Source: Thermomonas sp.
Lineage (GTDB): Bacteria > Pseudomonadota > Gammaproteobacteria > Xanthomonadales > Xanthomonadaceae
Direction: 5' to 3'
Assembly: GCA_020692565.1 (NCBI GenBank)
Contig: JAIMKJ010000006.1
Location: forward strand, 67,130-102,866
DNA length: 35,737 bases
The first letter of the stretch is position 1. Every line of letters begins with the position of its first letter. Below the pieces are notes generated by a model that made no database searches, was not told the DNA's origin, and was given only the letters and a program-made list of their open reading frames with translations. Made by a program: the position numbers and the translations under genes. This document shows, piece by piece, positions 17,130 to 25,304 of the stretch.

Positions 17130-17134
17130 GGAAA

Positions 17135-17629
17135 TCAAGGGCAACGCACACCCGTTGCAGAGTGGCTTACAGAGGATGATGCCTTCACTCCATCGCGCAT
17201 CAAGATGTCGTCCAGCGCAATGACATCAATATCGCCGCCCCCACGCTTTACATCATCGATCACTTTCCAGCGCAACGTATCGCCGATCTGCTCTGCGCGC
17301 ACCAACAGTATTGCCTGACTCCGCAGGCTCTCGACGGCAAGAATGGCGGTATCTCCAACCGCAGAACCGACGACTGTCCCCTCATCCACCTGCCTGAGGC
17401 CGACCAGGGCGCCGCCGAAATCTCCGCAAATCGATTCATCGCGCTGCACAAGGCTGACATTGAACCCACCGCAGTCGAGCGACGGCTCCGTCTTGCTGCA
17501 CCACTGGACCGACCATGTGCCCGAAAAATCAGCGCGCTTGCCGTGCGCATGGGAGCCGGAGACGCATCCGGCCAACACGGCGCAGGCGATGACGCAAAGC
17601 AACAGTAACAGCGGGTTCGTCCTGCTCAT
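17135..17629 (-). CDS. Lipoprotein, paralogue of the next gene; candidate immunity protein
   Basis: A 164-residue lipoprotein with a hydrophobic n-region and lipobox LAGC (Cys22). The mature domain starts with DFSGTWSVQWCSK and carries CGGFNVSLVQ and ICGDFGGALVGL, three cysteines in a pattern shared with the protein at 17726-18265. The two also share a DEG..VGSAVG/LGSVSG segment and LRW/LQW near the C-terminus, so they are tandem paralogues. The fold looks like a small beta-sandwich. Position directly before a possible XVIPCD effector tail, plus periplasmic targeting, fits an X-Tfi-type immunity protein that blocks a cell-wall or membrane toxin. That role is inferred from context. Confidence 0.8.
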   Translation of the reverse strand: MSRTNPLLLLLCVIACAVLAGCVSGSHAHGKRADFSGTWSVQWCSKTEPSLDCGGFNVSLVQRDESICGDFGGALVGLRQVDEGTVVGSAVGDTAILAVESLRSQAILLVRAEQIGDTLRWKVIDDVKRGGGDIDVIALDDILMRDGVKASSSVSHSATGVRCP

Positions 17630-17725
17630 GCCGGCCCATCTCCGCGTAAACGCCCGGAACCGATATCGCGATTCGTCATTGCGGATTCTCGATGGATGCT
17701 CTTTGGGTTCGGTGTGGTCATCGAT

Positions 17726-18265
17726 CTACTCTGCCCCCACCGCATCAGGCCACCGGCACGGCGCATCCTTCACCGCCTTGGCGTGTTCGACATGATTGGG
17801 ACGAAGATCGCGGGTCAGGGTGTCCTTCCGTGGAAGTATGGTGGGCTCGTCCCATTCGCCGGCCAACACCATGCCGACGATGCGCCACTGCAGACGATTG
17901 CTCGTGCGCTCGGCGGTGGCCATGTACTTCGCGCCGCTGCGGGTAGCGTCGATCACCACCGTGGCCCGGTTGCCGCTGACGCTGCCCAGCACGGTGCCGG
18001 GTTGGCCTTCATCGAGGCGCCCCAATCCCACCGTGGCCATCTGATGCTCGCCACAGAGGCGGTCGCCGTCCTGGACGAGATAGAGATTGAAGGCGCCGCA
18101 CTCGCGCTGCGGATTCTCCTTGTCGCACCATTCAACCGACCACGCGCCGTTGAAATCGGGCTTGCCAGCGTGCGCGGACAGGCTGGCCGCACAGGCGATC
18201 AACCCGGACAGCAGGCTGGCGATGAAGGCGGAACGCAGGCTCGGCACGACGGAATCCTTGTCCAT
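17726..18265 (-). CDS. Periplasmic paralogue of the 17135 lipoprotein; candidate immunity protein
   Basis: A 179-residue protein with a Sec signal peptide (hydrophobic stretch, likely cleavage after AHA near residue 33) and no clear lipobox. The mature part begins KPDFNGAWSVEWCDK and continues with CGAFNLYLVQ and LCGEHQMATVGL, matching the downstream neighbour at every cysteine. A further Cys lies near the C-terminus (APCRWPD), as in the neighbour (GVRCP). It is 96 bp upstream of that gene on the same strand. Duplication followed by a change of anchoring mode is the simplest history. The start at 18265 has only a weak ribosome site. Confidence 0.8.
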   Translation of the reverse strand: MDKDSVVPSLRSAFIASLLSGLIACAASLSAHAGKPDFNGAWSVEWCDKENPQRECGAFNLYLVQDGDRLCGEHQMATVGLGRLDEGQPGTVLGSVSGNRATVVIDATRSGAKYMATAERTSNRLQWRIVGMVLAGEWDEPTILPRKDTLTRDLRPNHVEHAKAVKDAPCRWPDAVGAE

Positions 18266-18519
18266 AGCAACCCGGCCAAGCTACGACCGCCCCGGGGCGG
18301 GGTCAAGGTCATTCCGGGCGAGCCACCCTGTCGGTTACGACAGCGGGGCCGCCGCGCGATCTTTCCCGCGCCCATGACCACGGTTTGTATACTGCGGCTG
18401 CCGCACGCGTGCGCCGCTAGCAACCGCGGCAACGGGGTCGCAGGCCCGACAGGCGCATGCACGCGCCCATGCAGTGGATCGCGAACAACGGAATCCGTTC
18501 GATCACAAGGAGAATCACC

Positions 18520-20160
18520 ATGCGCTACACACGCCGCGAATTTCTCGCCACCGCCGCCGCAGGCGCCTCGATGATGTCGCTCGCGCCCGGACAGGCGTTC
18601 GGGTTCGACACGAAAGACGCCGGCGGCGCCGCCCGCTACCACCGCCACAACGTCAACACGCCGCAGGGCCAGAAGATGCTCGCCAGCTACGCGCGCGGCG
18701 TCGAAGCCATGCTCAGGCTGCCGCCGGAGCATCCGCACAACTGGTTCCGCAACGCGTTCGTGCACATGATGGATTGCCCGCACGGCAACTGGTGGTTCTA
18801 CGTGTGGCATCGCGGTTATGTGGGCTATTTCGAGCGCACCATCCGCAAGCTGAGCGGCGATCCGGAATTCGCGATGCCGTACTGGGACTGGACCACGCAG
18901 CCGGAGATCCCGGCCGGGATGTTCGAGGGCGTGCTCACGCCGACCGACAAGGCTTACGCGCCCTACACCGGCAATCTCAACGTCTTCACGTCGTTCATCA
19001 AACCCGCGCTCACGCAATACTGGACGACGCTGTCGCCCGCGCAGCGCAGCCAGCAGTCGGCGCGCGGCTATAACACGCTGGAAGATCTGTGGAACGACGT
19101 CACCGGCTACAACGCCGCGCAGAAGACCGGCATCTCGGGCAACATGGCGTACGCCATCACCTGCGGCGCGCGCTATCTGTCCAAGTCCAATCCGAAGCTG
19201 GACGCGAAGACCACCGCCGATGTGTCGCCGCACATCATCGAATCGGGATTGATGCCCACCGATTTCTACAACGAGGACATCAGCCGCAGCTTCACCAGCT
19301 CGAAAACCGCTTCGCATGTGATCCAGCCCGACGGCGCGACCAAGTTCTCGGTGCTGGAAGGGTTCCCGCACAACAAGGTGCACAACTGCATCGGCGGCGT
19401 GGGCGCGATCGATCCGGGCCCGTACGGCAACATGACCAACTTCCTGTCGCCGGTCGATCCGATCTTCTTCCTGCATCACGCGAACATGGATCGCCTGTGG
19501 GCCCTGTGGACGCGCAAGCAGGAGGTGTTCGGCTATCCGATCCTGCCGACCGGCAGCGATCTGGGCACCTTCATGAACGATCCGTTCCTGTTCTACGTCG
19601 ACGGCGACGGCCAGTACGTGGGTCCGCGGAAAGCGGGCGACTACGTCAGCATGTCGGTCTTCGATTACGACTACGTGGGTCTTTACGGCAAGGAGGCCGA
19701 ACAGCAGCCGAAATACCGGCGCGCATCGACGAAGATCGCGGCGATCAAGAGCGTGCGCAGCGCGGATGCGGCGTCGGTGGTCATTCCCAACCAGCTCATC
19801 CAGCGGCATCTTTCGGTAAAGGCACCGCAGACGCTCATCGCCGAAATCACCCTGGAACGCCCGGGCGGGCTGGCGAATACGCGCGAGTTCGACGTGATCA
19901 TCAACGCGCCCGCAGGCGTTACCCGGGTGGACGCCGACAGTCCGTACTACGCGGGCACCATCGCCTTCTTCGGCCCGGTCATGTCGGGCATGGAGATGTC
20001 GCACCACGCCACCTTCGCGGTGCCGTTGCCGAAGACGCTGCAGGCGTTCTCGAAACTCCAGGCCACCAGTACGAAACTCGACATCCGGCTGGTGCCTTCG
20101 AGCGGACAGGCGCCGCAGTCGATACCGGTGCACGATGTCAGCATCACCTCCGGCCCCTGA
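18520..20160 (+). CDS. Tyrosinase-family copper oxidase, Tat-exported
   Basis: A 546-residue type-3 dicopper protein that should oxidise phenols to quinones. Copper A ligands: His82, His88 and His97 in FVHMMDCPHGNWWFYVWHRG. Copper B ligands: His284, His288 and His320 in FPHNKVHNC and FLHHANMDRLW. PYWDW (120-124) is also typical. A twin-arginine signal (TRREFLATAAAG, then a hydrophobic stretch to AFG) sends the folded enzyme to the periplasm. Residues from about 400 form an extra beta-rich C-terminal domain like the shielding domain of other tyrosinases. The start at 18520 has AAGGAG 7 bases upstream. A small secreted protein follows after 18 bp. Confidence 0.94.
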   Translation: MRYTRREFLATAAAGASMMSLAPGQAFGFDTKDAGGAARYHRHNVNTPQGQKMLASYARGVEAMLRLPPEHPHNWFRNAFVHMMDCPHGNWWFYVWHRGYVGYFERTIRKLSGDPEFAMPYWDWTTQPEIPAGMFEGVLTPTDKAYAPYTGNLNVFTSFIKPALTQYWTTLSPAQRSQQSARGYNTLEDLWNDVTGYNAAQKTGISGNMAYAITCGARYLSKSNPKLDAKTTADVSPHIIESGLMPTDFYNEDISRSFTSSKTASHVIQPDGATKFSVLEGFPHNKVHNCIGGVGAIDPGPYGNMTNFLSPVDPIFFLHHANMDRLWALWTRKQEVFGYPILPTGSDLGTFMNDPFLFYVDGDGQYVGPRKAGDYVSMSVFDYDYVGLYGKEAEQQPKYRRASTKIAAIKSVRSADAASVVIPNQLIQRHLSVKAPQTLIAEITLERPGGLANTREFDVIINAPAGVTRVDADSPYYAGTIAFFGPVMSGMEMSHHATFAVPLPKTLQAFSKLQATSTKLDIRLVPSSGQAPQSIPVHDVSITSGP

Positions 20161-20178
20161 CGCCAGCGACCCGATGCC

Positions 20179-20580
20179 ATGAACCGGACCGCCGCCGCTA
20201 TCGCACTCGCATGTGCACTCGCCCTGCTGTTCGCGCAGTGCGGGCGTGCGGCGGCCCAGGACATGACATTGACGCTGCCACAGCCTTTCAATGCGGGCGA
20301 CAACGCCTACATCGAAGTGCAGGTCGGCACGATCGGGCCGGGGCATGAGATCGAAGTGAAGGCCGCCGACGACCGCATTCTCGGCGTGATCTCGCCCCAC
20401 GGCATCCGCGCGGGACGCGCAGCGGGCATCTACACCCTGCCGCTGCCCGCCGATGCGATCTGCAAGGATCGCGTCGGCATCACGCTCATGATCACGCGAT
20501 CGGATGCGGCGCCGCGCTCGCCGGATGCGGAAGAGGTGCGCGGGGTGCGGGTGGTGGTGAATGAGGGGGCGCGGCAGTAA
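20179..20580 (+). CDS. Small secreted protein paired with the tyrosinase
   Basis: A 133-residue protein with a Sec signal peptide (MNRT, hydrophobic stretch, likely cleavage after AAAQ near residue 27). The mature part is a probable all-beta domain (MTLTLPQPFNAGDNAYIEVQ, EIEVKAADDRILGVISPHG) with a single Cys in AICKDRVG. It starts 18 bp after the tyrosinase stop and is surely cotranscribed. By analogy with secreted helper proteins of other tyrosinases it could aid copper loading or stability, but it lacks the His-rich character of those helpers. No family is recognised. Confidence 0.8.
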   Translation: MNRTAAAIALACALALLFAQCGRAAAQDMTLTLPQPFNAGDNAYIEVQVGTIGPGHEIEVKAADDRILGVISPHGIRAGRAAGIYTLPLPADAICKDRVGITLMITRSDAAPRSPDAEEVRGVRVVVNEGARQ

Positions 20581-20591
20581 GCCATCATTTT

Positions 20592-20754
20592 CGTAGAGCG
20601 GCCTTCAAGGCCGCTGCTGCCGGTACGCAAACGTTTCGTTTTCGTCGGCCGTGGGCACGGCCCTGATGACGTCGCCGGCCGGGTTCTGCCTGGGCCGGCC
20701 TGAAGGCCGCTCTACGGAAAAGCGGGAAAGATCGGGCCTGAAGGCCCTCCTACA
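20592..20754. repeat. REP-like cluster of three arms
   Basis: Arm A 20592-20614 (CGTAGAGCGGCCTTCAAGGC..) and arm B 20694-20716 are inverted copies (inverse CGTAGAGCGGCCTTCAGGCC..). Arm C 20732-20754 is a further inverted copy that matches 11658-11679 exactly over 22 bases. Between A and B is a small hairpin GGCCGTGGGCACGGCC (20647-20662). Arm C contains the stop codon (20750-20752) of the peptidase gene on the - strand. Confidence 0.85.
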
Positions 20755-21673
20755 ATCGCGCTGCCAACGCGAAATCGATCGCCGCGCACACGGCCGCGGC
20801 CTGCGCGGCGTTGCACTGCTCGGCGGTGGCGCGCGGGCTGTCGGGGTAGACCTCGGTGGTGGTGCGGTAGCGCGCGCTGGTGATGCCCGCGCACAGGCCG
20901 AGTTCGCGGACCGGGTAATTGATGACGCCGGGCGCCACCACCGGTGAGCCGATGATCTCGCCGTTGGCGTCGGCCGGCGCGATGTGGGTGACCTTCGCCA
21001 CCGCCGCGATGATCGCCTGCTGGAATTCGGGCTGCGGATCTTCGGTATCGCCCACCACGTAGAAACCGTCGGGAATGTCGCCAGGCTCGAAGGGTTTGCC
21101 GTCGCGCGCGGCCAGCGCGGGGCGGAACTCGGATTCGTCGGTATCGGTGGTTTCGTGCAGATCGCTATGCACGATGAACTTGTCGCGCAGCGGCGCGACC
21201 AGCCGCATCAACGCCGCCGATTCCTGCGCCGGGCTGTCGTCGCGGAACGAACGATTCGGATCGATGGCATCGTGATTCCAGCGATGGATGCGTTCGTAGG
21301 CCCACGGACTGATGCACGGCGCGACCAGCAGATTGACGTGGCCCGCGTAGTCCGCCGCGTGCAGATCGACGAACCGCAGCGCGCCATGCACGCCGCTGGT
21401 TTCGTAGCCGTGCACGCCGCCGGTCACCAGCGCCACCGGCAGTGCATCGCGCCAGTCGCGGCTTTTGATCGCGAACAGCGGATGGGGGTCGGCGGCGTCA
21501 TCGAGCCGGCCGTACTGCACCACGTCGAAGCGTGGGCGAAGTCGTTCGATCGCATCGAGTACATCGGTGGCGTAGCTGCGACGACGGATCTGGCGCGAAC
21601 GCCACTCGGCGACGTCCGCCGCGCCCCAGGGCCGACCGGGTGTTCCGATGGGGTAGAAGGCTGGCTCGGTCAT
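20750..21673 (-). CDS. M14-like zinc carboxypeptidase / deacylase
   Basis: A 307-residue cytosolic protein of the M14 metallopeptidase fold. Zinc motif HGYE (His88, Glu91) sits in VTGGVHGYETSG, DPNRSF (138-143) supplies the substrate-binding Asn/Arg, and HSDLHE (169-174) gives the third zinc ligand. A C-terminal Glu in TTTEVYPDSP (near 283) fits the catalytic Glu position. This layout is also seen in succinylglutamate desuccinylase-like enzymes, so it may act on a small N-acyl amino acid instead of a peptide. No signal peptide. The start at 21673 is uncertain; an ATG at 21709 adds 12 residues. The stop lies inside a REP arm. Confidence 0.85.
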   Translation of the reverse strand: MTEPAFYPIGTPGRPWGAADVAEWRSRQIRRRSYATDVLDAIERLRPRFDVVQYGRLDDAADPHPLFAIKSRDWRDALPVALVTGGVHGYETSGVHGALRFVDLHAADYAGHVNLLVAPCISPWAYERIHRWNHDAIDPNRSFRDDSPAQESAALMRLVAPLRDKFIVHSDLHETTDTDESEFRPALAARDGKPFEPGDIPDGFYVVGDTEDPQPEFQQAIIAAVAKVTHIAPADANGEIIGSPVVAPGVINYPVRELGLCAGITSARYRTTTEVYPDSPRATAEQCNAAQAAAVCAAIDFALAARL

Positions 21674-21826
21674 GACGCGGCTCGCTTCGTCTGTGCGGGA
21701 AACGGCCATTGTAGTGCGCTTCGCCGAGGGCACTGGTGAAGGCGGATCGGGCGTCCGGGCAGGCAGCGCCATGACCCGCCCCGGTTTGTTCACTACACTG
21801 CGTTTCCCGTTGCCCCGGCTGTCCCC

Positions 21827-22564
21827 ATGTCCGATCCCGTTCGCCTTGCCCGCCGCGTCGCCGACATGTTCGGCTGTTCGCGCGCCGAAGCCGAGCAATA
21901 CATCCAGAACGGCTGGGTCAGCGTCGATGGACGCGTGGTGGAGGCGCCGCAGCAGCCGGTCACCGGCGAGCGCATCGAACTCGATCCCGATGCGCGCCTG
22001 GAAGCGGTGGAACCGGCCACGATCCTGCTGCACAAGCCGGCGGGTTTCGATGCGATCAGCGGCCGGAATCCCGCCGCTGCGCTGGTAACGCCGGCAGCGC
22101 ACTGGAGCGACGACCCGTCCGGGATCCGCGTGCTGCAGCGCCACTTCCAGCGACTGACGCCGCTGGTCACGATGGATGCCGACGCCAGCGGCCTGATGGT
22201 GTTGACCCAGGACGGCCGGGTCTGGCGCCGGCTGACCGAGGACGGCGACAAGATCGAGCACGAATATCTGGTCGAAGTGGACGGCGAGCTGGGGCCCTAC
22301 GGCATGCGACGGCTCAACCACGGCCTGAGCTACGGCGGTCGCGAGCTGCCGCCGTGCAAGGTCAGTTGGCAGAACGAGAACCGTCTGCGCTTCGCGATCA
22401 AGGGCGCGCAGGGCGGACAACTGCGCGACATGTGCGCGCAGGTCGGATTGCGCGTGGTGTCGATCCGGCGCCTGCGCATCGGCCAGATCGTGCTGGGCAA
22501 GGGTGCGGACGGCGCGATGCAGCCGGGCCAGTGGCGCTATCTGCCCGTGGGCGAGAAGTTCTGA
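21827..22564 (+). CDS. RsuA/RluF-family rRNA pseudouridine synthase
   Basis: A 245-residue enzyme converting a specific uridine in rRNA to pseudouridine. An N-terminal S4 RNA-binding domain (about 1-55, with ..EAEQYIQNGWVSVDGRVV) is followed by the catalytic domain starting ILLHKPAGFDAISG. The active-site Asp is Asp117 in MDADASGLMVLTQDG, the family's DxDxxGLLLLT motif. EHEYLVEVDG and the C-terminal LRDMCAQVGLRVVSIRRLRIG are also conserved. The overall form is closest to RluF (23S rRNA), but the exact target base is not proven. A Met replaces the more usual Leu/Arg before the catalytic Asp. Confidence 0.9.
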   Translation: MSDPVRLARRVADMFGCSRAEAEQYIQNGWVSVDGRVVEAPQQPVTGERIELDPDARLEAVEPATILLHKPAGFDAISGRNPAAALVTPAAHWSDDPSGIRVLQRHFQRLTPLVTMDADASGLMVLTQDGRVWRRLTEDGDKIEHEYLVEVDGELGPYGMRRLNHGLSYGGRELPPCKVSWQNENRLRFAIKGAQGGQLRDMCAQVGLRVVSIRRLRIGQIVLGKGADGAMQPGQWRYLPVGEKF

Positions 22565-22591
22565 ATCCCCCACCGCTGTCGAAGCAAGGAC

Positions 22592-23062
22592 TCAGCCCCC
22601 GCGCACGCGCAGGGTCAAGCCCTTGAGGAAATTGCGCAGCAGTTGGTCGCCGCAGGCGCGGTAGTTGTGATGGTCGGGCTGACGGAACAGCGCGGTCATT
22701 TCCGGCTTCGACAGCGGAAACCCGGCGGCTGCGAACACGTCGTGCAGATCGACATCCTTCAGCTCGAACGCGACCCGCAGTTTCTTCAGCACCAGATTGT
22801 TGGTGACGCGCTTCTCCACCGGCCGCGGCGGCAGGTTGTCGTTGCGGCCACGGCAGTGGATCACCAGCCCGTCCAGCACGTGCGCCAGCACGCGGTCGCT
22901 GCATTCGACGTAGTCCGGGTCGTCCTCGCGGCGCAGGAACGCCTGCACGTCCGCCTTCTCCAGCGCGAACGCCGGGTCGGCCAGCCTCGCGAGCTCGACG
23001 ACATGCTGGTCGCCGAGGTCGAGCATGTAGCGGATGCTGCGCAGAACGTCGTTGTTGATCAT
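22592..23062 (-). CDS. yehS: DUF1456 / YehS family protein
   Basis: A 156-residue protein, the same length as Escherichia coli YehS. It has two tandem copies of the DUF1456 unit: MINNDVLRSIRYMLDL..FLRREDDPDYVECSDRVLAHVLDGL, and VTNNLVLKKLRVAFEL..LFRQPDHHNYRACGDQLLRNFLKGL. Each repeat holds one Cys before the final helix. It is cytosolic and its function is unknown; it is helical throughout by pattern. It converges with the pseudouridine synthase gene, with 27 bp between. Confidence 0.92.
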   Translation of the reverse strand: MINNDVLRSIRYMLDLGDQHVVELARLADPAFALEKADVQAFLRREDDPDYVECSDRVLAHVLDGLVIHCRGRNDNLPPRPVEKRVTNNLVLKKLRVAFELKDVDLHDVFAAAGFPLSKPEMTALFRQPDHHNYRACGDQLLRNFLKGLTLRVRGG

Positions 23063-23298
23063 GGCGGCTTTCGCGCTGCCGGAAACAGCGTCGGGAGAGG
23101 GACGGGGCCGACAGTGTAGACGGGCGCGCAGTGACGGGCGAAACCGCCGCGCGCCGCGCCAAGGCCCGACGCCTCCACAGGCATGGTGCGGTGCGTCATG
23201 CCCTTTCGTGCAATGGCTGCCCCTCCGCGGGAGGACCAGTATCGACCGGAGCGATCACCGCGCCGCGTCGTCGCACTCACCTCTCAGGGATGGCACCC

Positions 23299-24459
23299 AT
23301 GCGCCACAGCACCTTGCGTCACAGCAGGCTGAACTTCGTTCCGGCCGTCATGTCGACGGCGGCCTCCGCCCTGTTCGCCCTCGCGCTGCCCGCCGCGGCA
23401 CTGCTGCTGCCGGGCACGGCGCAGGCGCTGACCTGCGGCCCCAACAACGGCTTCACCTGTACTGGCACGGCCACGCAGTACGCGGGCAGCTTCAGTCCGG
23501 GCGTGGGCAGCGGCGGATTCGGCGGCGGCAGTTGCATTGCCACGCGCACGCCGGTGATCTTCATCCACGGCAACGGCGACAGCGCCATCAGCTTCGACAT
23601 GCCGCCGGGCGCGGTGACCGCCTACACCACGCCGGCGAACTCGACCTACGACGAACTCAAGGCGCGCGGCTACAACGACTGCGAACTGTTCGGCATCACC
23701 TATCTGACTGCCGACGAACGCGCGAAGCCGCAGAACAACTACCACGAACCCGCGAAGTACCAGATCATCAAGACCTTCATCGACAGGGTGAAGACGTACA
23801 CCGGCCGCAGCCAGGTAGACATCGTCGCGCATTCGATGGGATCGAGCATGGCGCTCGCCAGCCTGCGCTATTACGGCAATCAGGGCAGCGTACGGCGCTT
23901 CGTCAACATCGCCGGCGGCCTGCGCGGGCTGAATACCTGCTACGGCACCGGTTACCAGTCGGCCCTGGCGCCCACCTGCAACGCCGAAGCCTACGTATGG
24001 CCCTACAACCATTACACCTTCGGCTTCTACCCCAGCACCGGCGTGACCTATTACGGCTACAACCGCTGGACCGGCAGCGGCAGCACCAGCCTGCGCGCGA
24101 TGCCCACGCAGTTCACGTCGGTGAGTTTCTATACGATCACCGCGCGCCAGTACGATCAGGTCCACTGTTTCACCACCAGCTATGCCAGCGGCTGCAACAG
24201 CGGCGCGCTGTTCAACACGGGCAGCAACGTCAAGGCGCAGGTCGACGTCGGATTCGGCAGCAGCGCCTATGCCTTCGATTGGGACTGGGCCGACGGCAGC
24301 CCGTACAACTTCGGCGGCGGCGATACCAGCAGCGGCGTCGGCCACTTCCGGTCCAAGAACAACACCGGCCGCATCGTCTACAACATGCTGGCGACCACCT
24401 GCACCACCGGCTGCGCCAACGGCTATGTCGGCGTGAACGGGCCGGCGTTCAATCTCTGA
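23299..24459 (+). CDS. Secreted alpha/beta-hydrolase lipase
   Basis: A 386-residue exported hydrolase of the class-2 lipase type. The long signal peptide ends near AQA|LT (residue 43). The oxyanion-hole motif is IFIHGNGDS and the nucleophile elbow is AHSMG with Ser179. A Gly-rich, Cys-containing N-terminal part (CGPNNGFTCTGTATQYAG) and a Cys-rich C-terminus (TTCTTGCANGYVGVNG) flank the core; several Cys should pair in the periplasm or outside. The likely catalytic His lies in GVGHFRSK near residue 349. The start at 23299 has AGGGA about 8 bases upstream; ATG at 23290 is an alternative. Confidence 0.87.
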   Translation: MRHSTLRHSRLNFVPAVMSTAASALFALALPAAALLLPGTAQALTCGPNNGFTCTGTATQYAGSFSPGVGSGGFGGGSCIATRTPVIFIHGNGDSAISFDMPPGAVTAYTTPANSTYDELKARGYNDCELFGITYLTADERAKPQNNYHEPAKYQIIKTFIDRVKTYTGRSQVDIVAHSMGSSMALASLRYYGNQGSVRRFVNIAGGLRGLNTCYGTGYQSALAPTCNAEAYVWPYNHYTFGFYPSTGVTYYGYNRWTGSGSTSLRAMPTQFTSVSFYTITARQYDQVHCFTTSYASGCNSGALFNTGSNVKAQVDVGFGSSAYAFDWDWADGSPYNFGGGDTSSGVGHFRSKNNTGRIVYNMLATTCTTGCANGYVGVNGPAFNL

Positions 24460-24574
24460 CGGGCGCACGAACGCGCATCGCGCGCACCGCTTCGGTCAGC
24501 CGCGGCGGCGTGGCCGCTGTGAAACGATCTCCTCGTTGGCTTGGGACATCCCCCGCCCCTCGAAGGATCGTCCG

Positions 24575-25132
24575 ATGCCCGCCCATGTCTATGTCGACCA
24601 GACCACTTGCCGCTCTTCGGTCGATTCCTCCGACGACATCTATCTGCTGGTATTCCGCGGCAGCACCCAGCCCCCGTTCCACAATTCGATGTCGGTGATC
24701 CATCCATCCGCCTTCAACGATTTCGAGGATGGAGAAAGCCGCGGCAACGACATCCGGATCGGCCGGTATTTCGACACCAGCGTGTACGTGGTCGCCCTGC
24801 TCGAGCGCGATGCCGACAACGATTTCCTGGACAACGGGGCACAATTCATCGATCTGGTCAGGGCCCAGGCCAACCTCGCGTGGGTCACGCGCATGGGCGC
24901 GCTGTCGATCGCCGGCGGCGGCATCAGCGAAAGCCAGCGCGAATCTTCCGCCGACATCGTGATCACCGCGATCGACGGCGCCGTCGGTCTGGCGACCAAG
25001 TGGCCGGTCGGCGACGACGACAAGATCGGTCGATCCAAATACCTCAGGATCGCGCCGGGCCAGGAGCCCGTGCTGTCCTATTCCGGCAACGGCGGCAGCT
25101 ATCGCATCCGGTTCAAGGTGAAGCCGAACTGA
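24575..25132 (+). CDS. Unrecognised protein without signal peptide
   Basis: A 185-residue protein, rich in Asp, Ser and Gly, with strong alternation of hydrophobic and polar residues (IYLLVFRGST, SVYVVALLERD, YRIRFKVKPN), so probably a beta-fold. One Cys (TTCRSS). No signal, no membrane helix, no family recognised. GAAGGA at 24562-24567 lies 7 bases before the ATG. It follows the lipase gene on the same strand after 115 bp, which could allow cotranscription, but a functional link is not visible. Confidence 0.8.
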   Translation: MPAHVYVDQTTCRSSVDSSDDIYLLVFRGSTQPPFHNSMSVIHPSAFNDFEDGESRGNDIRIGRYFDTSVYVVALLERDADNDFLDNGAQFIDLVRAQANLAWVTRMGALSIAGGGISESQRESSADIVITAIDGAVGLATKWPVGDDDKIGRSKYLRIAPGQEPVLSYSGNGGSYRIRFKVKPN

Positions 25133-25304
25133 CGTTGTGCGCGCACATCGAATCCCCCAGCCGCCGCCGCGCGCAGCTTTCTCCATCGCAGCCACGTCGG
25201 GCGTGCGCATCGGCAGGATGTCGTGATTCGACCAAGCCCCTCCAGGCATGGAACGCCTGAAAAACACGGCGAAAATGGATGCGCGTGGCGATGTCGACCA
25301 GGGT

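Noticed and set aside
16690..17130. 146-residue open frame on the + strand
   Set aside because: It is His/Pro/Arg/Leu-rich with no ribosome site and overlaps the more protein-like - strand remnant and the defence operon leader.
18199..20400. 733-residue open frame on the - strand
   Set aside because: It is antisense to the tyrosinase and its partner; composition is that of a shadow and it has no recognisable motif.
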